From contig CAVRZY010000261.1 in NCBI GenBank assembly GCA_963725415.1, forward strand, positions 1 through 34,871: a DNA stretch of 34,871 nt, read 5' to 3'. Numbering within the stretch: position 1 is the stretch's first letter; each line of letters begins with the position of its first letter. The notes beneath the pieces were generated by a model that worked only from the letters and a program-made list of their open reading frames with translations, ran no database searches and was not told the origin of the DNA. Both the position numbers and the translations under genes were made by a program. Shown one piece after another: positions 22,833 through 31,231 of the stretch. The DNA comes from CAVRZY01 sp963725415 (GTDB taxonomy: Bacteria; Acidobacteriota; Terriglobia; Bryobacterales; Bryobacteraceae).

Positions 22833-24083
22833 CTACCTAAACTCGCGCACAGCGTCAATCATCGCGACGATGTTGGGGACCGGGGTCCGGGCCTGAACGT
22901 TGTGGACGGCGTTGAAGACAAACCCTCCGTTCCTGGAAAAAATCTCACACCGCCTCAGGACCGCCTCGCGGACCTGAGCCGGGGTCCCGAACGGGAGAGT
23001 CTTCTGCGTATCCACTCCCCCGCCCCAGAATACCAGCTTATCCCCGTACTTTGCCTTCAGATGCTCCGGCTCCATCCCCGCGGCGGAGCACTGGACCGGG
23101 TTGATCACGTCAAAACCGGATTCGATGAACGCAGGCAGGAATCTCTCGACTGCCCCGCAGGAATGCTTGAAGGTCTTCCAGGGTGTGTTCTTATGGATCC
23201 ACCCGTTCACCTGCTGGTAGTACGGCATGTACAATTCGCGGAAAGTCGCCTCAGAGCAGAACGCGGAGGTCTGCGTGCCGAAATCGGTGCCGCACACCAT
23301 CACGACATCCACCGCGTCGCCCACCACCGGGGAAATGCGTTCGAGGTTGGCCAGGCCGATTTCGCACTGCCGGGAGAAGATCCTGTGAACATAGTCACCG
23401 CGGGCGCGCGTGGACATGTACCATTCGGCCACGTCGCGGATGCCTTTGGGGTGCTTGAGAAACGGGCCGGGGACCAGGGCGATGTCGCCAAACGAGGTGC
23501 CGCCGAAGTTAGCGATAACCGCGCGCCCGGTGGCCGCCGCCTGGCGCGCGGCCTTCCCTTGGTAGGCCAGGAACTCCTCCGACACCGGCCTGAACTCCTC
23601 CAGGTTATCCTCCGGGTTCAGGTGGTCCTCATCCAGTGGTTCCTGGCGAATGATGGTATCGAAAAAGTAGCCGCCCTTGGGCATGCGGCCGCTGGGAGGC
23701 ACGGTAGTGTCTCCGCCCGGATAGATGAGCGTGTCGCCGTTCTCATCCAGCGTGGTTCGGAAATCTTCCGGCACCAGAACCTCCAGCCCGTCCTCCAGCT
23801 TCCACGGTCTCCAGTTCCTGTTGACGTAGCCGAACAGCGTGTCGTAGGGCAGGACACCCTCGACGTCGATGCCCATGGCTCGCTTGAGGTCCTCGTCGAT
23901 CCAGCCCAGCATCTGGTAGGGCTCGTGAACCTCAACCGGGCGCTTCTCGAGGCCGTAGTAGTCGCGCAAGGCCGCCACACAGGTCACGTGCATGCCGGTG
24001 ACCGCCGTACCCCCGAAGTCGATGGGCACGCGTTCCGGCTGAGTATGGTTCAAGGCTGCCAACACTCGCTCTCTGCTGTTCAT
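22833..24083 (-). CDS. UroD-superfamily methyltransferase of the MtaA/MtbA kind (first gene of corrinoid operon)
   Basis: Encodes 416 residues from ATG 24083 (MNSRERVLAALNHTQPERVP); an ATG 27 bases earlier (24110) is possible. Superfamily marks are IDFGG, DGLEVLVPEDFRTTLDENGD, ANFGGTSFGDIALVPGPF, and FKHSCGAVERFLP (the His-x-Cys of the zinc site) followed by DVINPVQCSAAGMEPEHLKA with the second Cys. So it keeps the zinc site that the paralogue at 14222 lacks. It should transfer methyl between a zinc-bound thiol or a substrate and the adjacent corrinoid protein. The substrate is unknown; the family is longer than MtaA (about 340). It is divergent from the O-methyltransferase gene. Confidence 0.85.
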   Translation of the reverse strand: MNSRERVLAALNHTQPERVPIDFGGTAVTGMHVTCVAALRDYYGLEKRPVEVHEPYQMLGWIDEDLKRAMGIDVEGVLPYDTLFGYVNRNWRPWKLEDGLEVLVPEDFRTTLDENGDTLIYPGGDTTVPPSGRMPKGGYFFDTIIRQEPLDEDHLNPEDNLEEFRPVSEEFLAYQGKAARQAAATGRAVIANFGGTSFGDIALVPGPFLKHPKGIRDVAEWYMSTRARGDYVHRIFSRQCEIGLANLERISPVVGDAVDVVMVCGTDFGTQTSAFCSEATFRELYMPYYQQVNGWIHKNTPWKTFKHSCGAVERFLPAFIESGFDVINPVQCSAAGMEPEHLKAKYGDKLVFWGGGVDTQKTLPFGTPAQVREAVLRRCEIFSRNGGFVFNAVHNVQARTPVPNIVAMIDAVREFR

Positions 24084-24125
24084 GCCACGCTCCGCGAGCG
24101 CGATCCTCACAGATTACAATAGTTG

Positions 24126-24133
24126 AAAGGAGG
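24126..24133 (+). promoter_or_regulatory. Strong Shine-Dalgarno site before the O-methyltransferase gene
   Basis: AAAGGAGG lies 4 bases before ATG 24138; a TACAAT at 24115-24120 may be the -10 box. Confidence 0.5.
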
Positions 24134-24137
24134 TTAG

Positions 24138-24776
24138 ATGCGTTTGAAATCATTTGGTGGTGGTGTGCTTTGTAGCGCCATGATTCTGGTGGCGGTGGCC
24201 GCCTGGGCCCAGAACGACAAGCCCAACCGGGACGTCATCCTGGAGCATCTGAGCAAGATGCGGGCCACCGAGCGGGGCATGATGAACATCATGCCGTCGG
24301 AGGGCGAGTATCTGTCAAACCTGGTCAAGAAGGTGAATGCCAAGCGGGTCCTGGAAATCGGAACTTCGCATGGGTATTCGGGGAGCTGGATCGGGCTGGG
24401 GCTGCTGGAAACCGGCGGGCGGCTGCTCACGCTGGAGATCGATGAGAGCCGGCACGCGCGAGCCGTGCAGAATTTCAAGGCCACCGGCCTGGACAGCATC
24501 GTCGAGGCGCGCCTAGCCGATGCGCTCAAGGAAATCCCCCAGCTCGAAGGGCCGTTCGACATGGTATTCATCGACGCCTGGAAGCCGGACTATGCCAGCT
24601 ACCTGAAGATGACGCTGCCGATGGTGCGCTCGGGCGGTGTTATCATCGCGCACAACGTAAGAAACCAGGGCCGGGAGATGCCGGAGTTTCTCGAAGCCAT
24701 CCAGAACGACCCTGCGTTGAAGACGGAGTTCGTTGCGGTGACGTCCTCCGGGTTCTCGGTGAGTTACAAGAAGTAG
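24138..24776 (+). CDS. O-methyltransferase-like (class I SAM) protein with signal peptide
   Basis: Encodes 212 residues. An N-terminal signal peptide (GGGVLCSAMILVAVAAWAQ, cut after AWA) is followed by a catechol-O-methyltransferase-type fold: AKRVLEIGTSHGYSGSWIGL (motif I), LLTLEIDESRHARAVQNFKA, FDMVFIDAWKPDYASYLKM and VIIAHNVRNQG, where most members have DN rather than HN. The last change affects a metal ligand of this family. Export of a SAM-dependent enzyme is hard to explain because SAM is cytoplasmic, so it may have another role or the hydrophobic stretch may be an anchor. The frame is intact. Confidence 0.8.
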   Translation: MRLKSFGGGVLCSAMILVAVAAWAQNDKPNRDVILEHLSKMRATERGMMNIMPSEGEYLSNLVKKVNAKRVLEIGTSHGYSGSWIGLGLLETGGRLLTLEIDESRHARAVQNFKATGLDSIVEARLADALKEIPQLEGPFDMVFIDAWKPDYASYLKMTLPMVRSGGVIIAHNVRNQGREMPEFLEAIQNDPALKTEFVAVTSSGFSVSYKK

Positions 24777-24781
24777 TCTCG

Positions 24782-24827
24782 CGCCAAGGCGCAAAGTCAT
24801 TGAACAAGTTTCCTTTGCGCCTTGGCG
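24782..24827. terminator. Long perfect hairpin between two convergent-free genes, possible terminator or mobile repeat
   Basis: Arms of 15 bases, CGCCAAGGCGCAAAG (24782-24796) and its exact inverse (24813-24827), with a 16-base loop. There is no U-run. The words TTTGCGCCTTGGCG, then TTTGCGTCTTTGCACG, belong to a kind of repeat that recurs between genes of several bacterial groups, so a repeat origin is as likely as a dedicated terminator. Confidence 0.55.
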
Positions 24828-24864
24828 TAAACTTTGCGTCTTTGCACGAAATATACTACTAAGA

Positions 24865-26181
24865 ATGTTCCGCCTTCGCCGTCGGTTCCTGCTTGTTCTG
24901 CTGCTGGCCGGTGTGACGCCGGCGCAGCAGGCCACTCGCTGGCTGACCATTCTGCACGTGAACGATCTGCACGCCCGTTTGCTGCCCGACGTGGATGGTC
25001 GCGGCGGTTTCGCCCACCTGGCCACGGCCATCGAGCGCGAGAGGGCCGGCTCGAAGTCCTGCCTGCTGCTGAATGGCGGCGACTTCGTGCAAGGCTCCCC
25101 GGTCTCGACGCTCTTCCAGGGCGTGCCGGTTTTCGAGATTGCCAACCTGTTCCGTTTTGACGTGGCCACCCTGGGCAACCACGACTTCGATTACGGCTGG
25201 CAGATGGTGCCGCGATACCTCCGCACAGCCCGCTTTCCGGTCGTCCTGGCCAACGTGGTTAACGACCAGGGACGCCTGCTGACCGGCCGGGCCTACGTCA
25301 TCAAGAAGGTCAACGGGATCCGGGTGGCGGTGATCGGGGCAGTGATGGGCAACCTGCTGGCGTATTCCACTCCCGAGTGGATGGGACCCTGGCGCGCTTT
25401 GCCCGCCGCCGAAACGGTGCGGAAGTACGTCGCGGAGCTGCGCGATCGCGCCGACCTGATCGTGTTGCTGGCCCACCTGGAGCTCGCGGAACAGTCAGAG
25501 ATGCTGACCGAGGCGCCGGAGGTGGGGGTTGTCATCGGGGGGCACGTTCACGGGGCCTTGCCAGCGCCCGAGGAGTTCGAAGGCCGCGTGCTGGTGCGGG
25601 CTGCCAGCTATGGCCGGGAACTGGGCCGGCTGGACCTGGAGATGGATGTTCCCGCCAAAAAGGTTGTCTCGTGGAAGTGGAAGCGCATTCTCGTGGATGC
25701 GAAGACGATTCCTCCGGCCAAGGACGTTGCAGCGCTGGTTTCCAAATGGGAGGCCCGCGTTTCGAAGATCGTGGACGTGCCCATCGGCGAGGCCAGGCGG
25801 GATATTGCAGCCGCGAATCTGAAGCGGCTGATGGAGCGGGCCATGACCGACGAGACCGGGGCCGATCTGGCCTTCATGAACCCGGGTGGAATCCGCGACA
25901 GGCTCCCCAAGGGCCGCCTGCTGGCGCGGCACGTCTGGAACATCATGCCGTTCGACAACAAGGTCGTGGTGGGCAGGTTCAAAGGCTCGCAACTGCCCGC
26001 CGCCGCGACAGCGGGGCGCTCGATCGACCCCAACCGGGAGTACACGCTGGCCGTGAGCGATTTCACGGCCATCAATCAAAAGGAGCAGATGGGAACCAGC
26101 GGCCTGGTCTTCCCAAAAACCGGCCCGCTGCTGCGCGACGTGCTTATCCAGTGGATCAAGAAGCAAAAAATCGTGGAGTGA
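24865..26181 (+). CDS. Exported 5'-nucleotidase / UshA-family metallophosphoesterase
   Basis: Encodes 438 residues with a short signal peptide (FLLVLLLAGVTPAQQ). The metallophosphatase motifs are HVNDLHARL (Asp34, His36), NGGDFVQGSPV (71-81), LGNHDFDYG (103-111) and VVIGGHVHG (223-230). The C-terminal 5'-nucleotidase domain (about 270-430) has MNPGGIRDRLPKGRL and NIMPFDNKVVVGRFKGSQL, the substrate-binding part. It removes phosphate from nucleotides or nucleotide sugars in the periplasm, probably to recover nucleosides. It stands alone, preceded by the hairpin repeat. No cytoplasmic phosphoesterase relatives nearby. Confidence 0.88.
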   Translation: MFRLRRRFLLVLLLAGVTPAQQATRWLTILHVNDLHARLLPDVDGRGGFAHLATAIERERAGSKSCLLLNGGDFVQGSPVSTLFQGVPVFEIANLFRFDVATLGNHDFDYGWQMVPRYLRTARFPVVLANVVNDQGRLLTGRAYVIKKVNGIRVAVIGAVMGNLLAYSTPEWMGPWRALPAAETVRKYVAELRDRADLIVLLAHLELAEQSEMLTEAPEVGVVIGGHVHGALPAPEEFEGRVLVRAASYGRELGRLDLEMDVPAKKVVSWKWKRILVDAKTIPPAKDVAALVSKWEARVSKIVDVPIGEARRDIAAANLKRLMERAMTDETGADLAFMNPGGIRDRLPKGRLLARHVWNIMPFDNKVVVGRFKGSQLPAAATAGRSIDPNREYTLAVSDFTAINQKEQMGTSGLVFPKTGPLLRDVLIQWIKKQKIVE

Positions 26182-26196
26182 ATTGAGCGCCCCCGG

Positions 26197-27558
26197 CTAC
26201 ACCGCCGGCAGGGCCCAGGGCGAGCGGTAGCGCTTCCCTAGCAGCCGCTGGGCTTCTGGGTCGCCCAGGATTTTCTCCTGCCGGGAATCCCAGCGAATCT
26301 TCCGACCCACCTTGTAGGCGATCACGCCCAGGTGGCAGGCCGTGACGCTGCGGTGCCCGATCTCGAGGTCGGCGACCGGCCGCCCGCGCGACCGCATGCA
26401 GTCGAAGAAATTGCGCACATGCGCTTCCTGCGAGCTGGGATCGATCGAGATGTCGGTTTCCCTGAGAGCCTTGCACTGCGGCACGAACTGGGGCTTGCCT
26501 CGAGCGAGACGCTCCCCCCGCAGCGTGGCCAGCAGCTCATCGACCGCGTCGGCGCGCAGCATGCCGCGGTCAAGCTTCATCTCCGGAATCACCTCATAGC
26601 TGCTGCGATCCACCACCAGCGTGCCCAGGCTGCCGTGGAAAAGCATGCCGTATACCCGGCCTTCCAGGCGCCGCGCATTCACTGCGCGGTGCGAGTAGGT
26701 GGCGGTGAATCCCGGATAGTCGAACACGGCTGTAAAGGTGTCCGGAGTCTCACGGTTGTCTTTCAGGCAGAACTTGCCGCCCGTAGCGCAGGCGGCCAGA
26801 GGCGCCTCCACCCCCATGGCCCAGTGCACGATGTCCATATGGTGCGCGCCCCAGTCGGTCATCATCCCGCCCGAGTAATCCCAAAACCAGCGGTAGTTCC
26901 ACACAAAACGGTTGCGGTTGTACCGGACTTTCGGCGCCGCCCCAAGATACATGTCCCAATCCAGGCCCGGCAGCGGGTCTTCATCCGGAGGGTTGCCGAT
27001 CCCCTCGGGCGACTCGTTGCCCACGTTCCAGCACTCCACCAAACTGACCTTGCCGATGTGCCCGCTCTGGATCAGTTCCACAATCTTGCGGAAGTGCGGG
27101 GCGGACCGTTGCTGGCTGCCGGTCTGCGCCACTCGCTTGTACTTGCGCGCGGCGTCCACCATGCGCCGGCCCTCTTCGATGGTGTGCGACAGGGGTTTCT
27201 CGCAGTAGACGTCTTTGCCCGCCTGGCAAGCCAGAATGGTGGGGATGGCGTGCCAGTGGTCGGGAGTCGAAACGAATACCGCGTCGATGTCCTTGCGCTC
27301 CAAAATGCGGCGAAAATCGGTGTAGCCTTGGGCCCGCCCGCCGAGCTTCTCAAGCGTCTTGTTGACCACCGGCTCGAAGACATCCGCCACCGCCGCAATC
27401 TCGACGCCAGGCGTGCGCAGGCACACCTCCACTTCGTACAGGCCGCGCGCCCCGCAGCCGATCTGGCCCACCACGATCCTGTCGTTGGCGCCCAAGACTC
27501 TGCCCGGCGCAAAGACAGCCGCCAGTCCGCCATCTGTGAGAAATTCTCTCCGCTTCAT
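26197..27558 (-). CDS. Tat-exported Gfo/Idh/MocA-family oxidoreductase
   Basis: Encodes 453 residues: a Tat-like signal KRREFLTDGGLAAVFAPGRV, then the NAD(P)-binding glycine motif (VVGQIGCGARGLYEVE, 29-44), FVSTPDHWHA (95-104), CEKPLSHTIEEGRRM (119-133), and a C-terminal domain with YRWFWDYSGGMMTDWGAHHM carrying the catalytic His-Asp region. Exported Gfo/Idh proteins of this length are common in acidobacteria and planctomycetes and probably act on sugars or sugar acids with a bound cofactor. It is divergent from the sugar-isomerase gene with 35 bases between the starts; a functional pair is likely. Confidence 0.88.
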   Translation of the reverse strand: MKRREFLTDGGLAAVFAPGRVLGANDRIVVGQIGCGARGLYEVEVCLRTPGVEIAAVADVFEPVVNKTLEKLGGRAQGYTDFRRILERKDIDAVFVSTPDHWHAIPTILACQAGKDVYCEKPLSHTIEEGRRMVDAARKYKRVAQTGSQQRSAPHFRKIVELIQSGHIGKVSLVECWNVGNESPEGIGNPPDEDPLPGLDWDMYLGAAPKVRYNRNRFVWNYRWFWDYSGGMMTDWGAHHMDIVHWAMGVEAPLAACATGGKFCLKDNRETPDTFTAVFDYPGFTATYSHRAVNARRLEGRVYGMLFHGSLGTLVVDRSSYEVIPEMKLDRGMLRADAVDELLATLRGERLARGKPQFVPQCKALRETDISIDPSSQEAHVRNFFDCMRSRGRPVADLEIGHRSVTACHLGVIAYKVGRKIRWDSRQEKILGDPEAQRLLGKRYRSPWALPAV

Positions 27559-27593
27559 TCCTGATATAGTATCTTCTCCGAGGAGCGAAGAAC
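27559..27593. promoter_or_regulatory. Compact divergent promoter between oxidoreductase and isomerase genes
   Basis: The 35 bases contain GATATAGTAT, which offers -10-like boxes in both directions (TATAGT on plus, TACTAT on minus), and GAGGAG before ATG 27594 as a ribosome site. Both genes would then start transcription within a few bases of each other. Confidence 0.4.
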
Positions 27594-28433
27594 ATGAAAT
27601 TCGGGGTAAACACGTTCATCTGGACGCCTAGTTTTGACAAATCCAGTCTGCCCTTGCTGCCCATGATCAAGGAGCACGGCTTCGACGGCGTCGAGGTGCC
27701 GCTTTTCCGGCCGGCGGAATTCGCCGCCGCAGATATTCGCAAAGGACTCCAGCAGAACGGGCTGGAGTGCACGGTCTGCTCGATCCTGGTGAGCGGTTTC
27801 AGCCTCATCAGCGAGGATGCCGAGGTTCGGCGCAAGACGCGCATTCATCTGGAGGACTCGATCAAGGCGGTCGCGGAGGTGGGCGCCAGGATCATCGCCG
27901 GCCCACTGTATTCGCCGGTGGGCTACCTGCCCGGGCGGCGCCGCACGGCGGAGGAATGGCGGTGGGCGGTCGAGGGCTATCAATCGCTCACTGGCACGCT
28001 GGAGGCCAACGGTGTCACGCTGGCCATCGAGCCGCTGAACCGTTTCGAGACCTATTTCCTCAACATCGCCGCGGACCTGGCGGCGCTGTGCGACGAGGTC
28101 GATCATCCCAACGTCGGCATCCTGCTGGACACTTTCCACGCCAACATCGAAGAGAAGGACATCGCAGCCGCGTTCCGCACCGCCGGCCGGCGCCTGAAGC
28201 ACGTGCACACTTGCGAGAACGACCGCGGCATTCCCGGCAGCGGCCACGTCGAGTGGGCGGGCGTGTTCCAGGCCCTCCGCGATATGCGCTATGACGGCTG
28301 GCTGACCATCGAGAGCTTCGGGTTCGCGCTCGGCGAGCTCTCCGCGGCGGCCTCGATCTGGCGCGACATCGAGACCAGCCCGGATGCGATCGCCTTCGAG
28401 GGCGTCAAGTTCCTGAAGAAGCACATGGGGTGA
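27594..28433 (+). CDS. Sugar phosphate isomerase/epimerase (D-tagatose 3-epimerase/xylose-isomerase-like TIM barrel)
   Basis: Encodes 279 residues. Family segments: GVNTFIWTPSFDK at the start, GFDGVEVPLFRPAEF, LAIEPLNRFETYFLN with the catalytic Glu, VGILLDTFHANIEEKDI with the Asp and His metal ligands, HVHTCENDRGIPGSGHVEW, and a second catalytic Glu in LTIESFG. So the four metal ligands Glu-Asp-His-Glu are all present and the enzyme should epimerise a ketose at C3. No signal peptide, so it acts in the cytoplasm. It forms an operon with the amidase gene (gap of 4 bases) and diverges from the Gfo/Idh gene. Confidence 0.88.
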   Translation: MKFGVNTFIWTPSFDKSSLPLLPMIKEHGFDGVEVPLFRPAEFAAADIRKGLQQNGLECTVCSILVSGFSLISEDAEVRRKTRIHLEDSIKAVAEVGARIIAGPLYSPVGYLPGRRRTAEEWRWAVEGYQSLTGTLEANGVTLAIEPLNRFETYFLNIAADLAALCDEVDHPNVGILLDTFHANIEEKDIAAAFRTAGRRLKHVHTCENDRGIPGSGHVEWAGVFQALRDMRYDGWLTIESFGFALGELSAAASIWRDIETSPDAIAFEGVKFLKKHMG

Positions 28434-28437
28434 CGCG

Positions 28438-29442
28438 ATGACGAAAATCGTCTGCTTCTTCGCTCTCAGCGCACTCGGGCCAGCCGCGGTACATCAGCTC
28501 AAGCCCACGCCCAAGACTGTGGTGTGGGGCTATCACGATGCCAGCACTCCTCCAGTGCTGAAAATCAAGTCCGGCGACACGGTCGAGATCGAGAGCGCCA
28601 TGATTGCGAGCCCGGAGATGCTGGAGGGCGCCGGGCTTCCGCCGGGGGAGATACTTCAATCCGATCGCGAAATTCAGCGGGCAGTGACTGACAAGGGGCC
28701 AGGACCGCACATCTTGACCGGCCCGATCTACATCGAGGGCGCCGAGCCAGGCGACACGCTCGAGGTGCGCATCCAGTCCATCAAGCTGGTTCTTCCCTAT
28801 GCGCTTAACCTGTTCGTGCCGGGCTCCGGCTTGCTCCCGGACGATTTTCCCTATGCGCGGGTGAAGGTCTTCCGACTGGATGAACGGAAGATGGTGTCGC
28901 GCTTTGCGGACGGGATCGAGATCCCGTTGCGGCCGTTCTTCGGCAGCATGGGGGTCGCGCCGCCCGCCGAATCCGGCCGCATCAGCAGCGCACCGCCGTG
29001 GATGCACGCCGGCAACCTGGACAACAAGGAGCTGGTGGCTGGCACGACGCTGTTCATCCCGGTCCACGCGCGCGGCGCCCTGTTTGCAGTGGGCGACGGC
29101 CATGCGGCGCAGGGCAACGGCGAGCTGGACCTGGCGGCGTTGGAGACCTCGCTGCTCGGCAGGTTCCAGTTCTTAGTGCGCAAGGACCTGCGCCTGCGCT
29201 GGCCGCGTGCCGAGACCCCCACGCATTTCATCACCATGGGAATGCACGAGGACCTCGACGAAGCCGCCAGAATGGCGGCCCGCGAGATGATCGACTTCCT
29301 GGTTCAGGAGAAGGGCCTCAGCCGGGACGATGCTTACATGCTTTCCAGCGTCGCCGTGGACCTCGAGGTTACCCAGGTGGTGGATGGAAAGAAAGGCATC
29401 CACGCCATGATCCCCAAGGCCATCTTCACCTCACGCCGGTAG
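28438..29442 (+). CDS. Acetamidase/formamidase (FmdA/AmdA) family protein, probably exported
   Basis: Encodes 334 residues. Family marks are VWGYHDASTPPVLKIKSGDT, TGPIYIEGAEPGDTLEVRI, MHAGNLDNKELVAGTTLFIP and AVGDGHAAQGNGELDLAALE (the zinc-site GDGHAxQGxGE motif). The N-terminus (MTKIVCFFALSALGPAA) could be a short signal peptide. Such enzymes hydrolyse formamide or acetamide to ammonia and acid; the exported forms are little studied. The start lies 4 bases after the isomerase stop, so both are one transcript. Confidence 0.85.
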   Translation: MTKIVCFFALSALGPAAVHQLKPTPKTVVWGYHDASTPPVLKIKSGDTVEIESAMIASPEMLEGAGLPPGEILQSDREIQRAVTDKGPGPHILTGPIYIEGAEPGDTLEVRIQSIKLVLPYALNLFVPGSGLLPDDFPYARVKVFRLDERKMVSRFADGIEIPLRPFFGSMGVAPPAESGRISSAPPWMHAGNLDNKELVAGTTLFIPVHARGALFAVGDGHAAQGNGELDLAALETSLLGRFQFLVRKDLRLRWPRAETPTHFITMGMHEDLDEAARMAAREMIDFLVQEKGLSRDDAYMLSSVAVDLEVTQVVDGKKGIHAMIPKAIFTSRR

Positions 29443-29656
29443 GGTAGCGTGGCCACAACCAAACCACGGAGTCGGCAGCGCCTGCTAGCCCAGCGGCCGT
29501 ATCCGGGAAATTGAGGCTGGCCGTCACTGGCGCAGCTATACACTCCAATCGTCAATCGTCAATGAAGAAATCGTCAATTTGCCGACGACACCGAAAGTGG
29601 CAAACACGCCTAATCTTCGCAACCGTGAACCAGCCCCGCCACTAGTAGTGCGGTTG
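29443..29656. repeat. Intergenic region with AATCGTCA short tandem units
   Basis: Three AATCGTCA units lie at 29547, 29554 and 29569, the first two in a 7-base period. No gene is seen. The units resemble the CAATCGTCAAT-type words scattered between genes in several bacteria, and match in style the repeats at 7962-8151. Confidence 0.45.
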
Positions 29657-31207
29657 CTAGTCGTTCACCAGATAGAGGCTATGCCTCCCCTGTACCGCCG
29701 CGACTTGGATGGTCGCGCCATCGGCCGCCAGTTTCGGCAGCACCCAGCCGTTGGGAGAGCCCGTCACGTAGAGGAGGAATTGCTGGTGCGTTTTTCTGAA
29801 CAGGGCCAGTCTTTCCGGCCGGAGGGGCAGCCAGTTGCGCAACTTCAACCACCGTGTGGCCGGGTAGGGCACGCTTTGGTAGCGCAGAGCCGATTCCGGT
29901 TCGATCATGTAAAACAGCCGGGCAGCGATCTCCGGATTCTCGTAGTGCGCAAGCTCGAGGAATTTGTGAGGATCATCCACGACCACCGGCAGATGGCTCG
30001 GTTGGCCGGCCAACAGCACCCCCAAGATGCGCAGTGAATGCTGTTGTTGCCGGGCTGCGAAGTGACCGCGGAGCGCCGGACCGCACGCAAAAACAGCCAG
30101 ACAGCCCAGCAGCAAGGCAGTCCCGATCACGCTGTTGCCCCGGGCCGCACGGTGTACGAGGAAGGTAAGCACAAGGCTAAAGCCGATGGCGGCGCTAAGC
30201 GCGTAGCGGCCTGTAACCATATGGGTGACCAGCACTCCGGCTATGTACAGCAGGAAGGGAAGCAACAACAGTCCCGCGGCCGCGGTCATCTCATGCGGGC
30301 CTGGCGCGGCGGCAAGCTTGGAGGATTGCCCGCTGGGGCGCGGGCGGCGAAAGGTCAGGTAGACTGCTGCCAGCACCAGCAAGGCTAGCAGCGCCAGCAT
30401 GGTATCGCCCAGCAGTTGACGATAGATATCGATGACTACGGTGCTGTACGGACTGGCCCAGTTCGTGCGGGAAAAGCCGCTTACATTGCTGGCCACCAGC
30501 GGGAGGTATAGAAAAGCCACGCTGGCGCCGGCCGCAAGCGAAATCCACATCGCCCAGTCCACCACCTTGCGGTACAAGGTGCGGACCAGTTCGGCCAACG
30601 CCAAAGGAGGCACAATCAAGACTGCGTAGTAGCTGCTGGAGATGGCCGCGGCGATGCTGAGAGCCACGCCCGCCAGCGAGAGCCGCCGCCACCGCCCGTC
30701 AGCGGCGGCCTGCCAGGACAACAGGCACAGCGCACAAAAACCCAGGACCAGAGCGTAGGGCCTCGCCTCGTAGGCGTACTCGTAGGCCCCGGTGATCAGC
30801 AGGCTGCTGAGGGCGACGGCGCCATAGAGCGCCGAGCTCCGCCGCCTAACCCAGTGGAACACGCAGACGCTCGCCAGCCAGTACCCCAGCATTTCCGGAA
30901 GGCGGAAGGCCACCTGGGCGTCGCTCAGCAAGGTGCCCGAGGCGCGGGTTACCAGGAAAAACGGCGGGGGCTGCTGATCTGCCGACTGGCGCAAGGCGCT
31001 CCAGATATCCGAGACGCTCGGCAGCCGCGCAAGATAATAGGTGAACAACTCATCAAACCAAAACGGCTTGGCCGCCGCCAACCAGATTGTGATAACGAAA
31101 TAAACAACCGAGAAGCCCGACAGAAACCACGCCGGGTGTTCTTCCAGCCAGTGGGCCAGACGATCAGTGAGGTTCTCGACAGTCTCGAGGATTCGCATGA
31201 CCTTCAT
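29657..31207 (-). CDS. GT-C-fold membrane glycosyltransferase (family 39-like)
   Basis: Encodes 516 residues with about ten membrane helices. The first loop has the GT-C catalytic acidic pair, PFWFDELFTYYLARLPSVSD, the position of the Asp-Glu motif in ArnT/PMT-like enzymes. Later PPPFFLVTRASG and YEYAYEARPYALVLG are also typical. A soluble C-terminal part follows the helices (ALRYQSVPYPATRWLKLRNW...). It would transfer a sugar from a polyprenyl-phosphate carrier to a lipid or protein on the outer face of the inner membrane. Start choice between ATG 31207 and 31198 is open. It is the downstream partner of the gene at 31232, 24 bases away. Confidence 0.8.
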   Translation of the reverse strand: MKVMRILETVENLTDRLAHWLEEHPAWFLSGFSVVYFVITIWLAAAKPFWFDELFTYYLARLPSVSDIWSALRQSADQQPPPFFLVTRASGTLLSDAQVAFRLPEMLGYWLASVCVFHWVRRRSSALYGAVALSSLLITGAYEYAYEARPYALVLGFCALCLLSWQAAADGRWRRLSLAGVALSIAAAISSSYYAVLIVPPLALAELVRTLYRKVVDWAMWISLAAGASVAFLYLPLVASNVSGFSRTNWASPYSTVVIDIYRQLLGDTMLALLALLVLAAVYLTFRRPRPSGQSSKLAAAPGPHEMTAAAGLLLLPFLLYIAGVLVTHMVTGRYALSAAIGFSLVLTFLVHRAARGNSVIGTALLLGCLAVFACGPALRGHFAARQQQHSLRILGVLLAGQPSHLPVVVDDPHKFLELAHYENPEIAARLFYMIEPESALRYQSVPYPATRWLKLRNWLPLRPERLALFRKTHQQFLLYVTGSPNGWVLPKLAADGATIQVAAVQGRHSLYLVND

Positions 31208-31231
31208 GTTCTCAGACCGGGTGTGGGGGTC

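Noticed and set aside
24782..24827. tRNA or small RNA gene
   Set aside because: Only one stem; no cloverleaf and no promoter.
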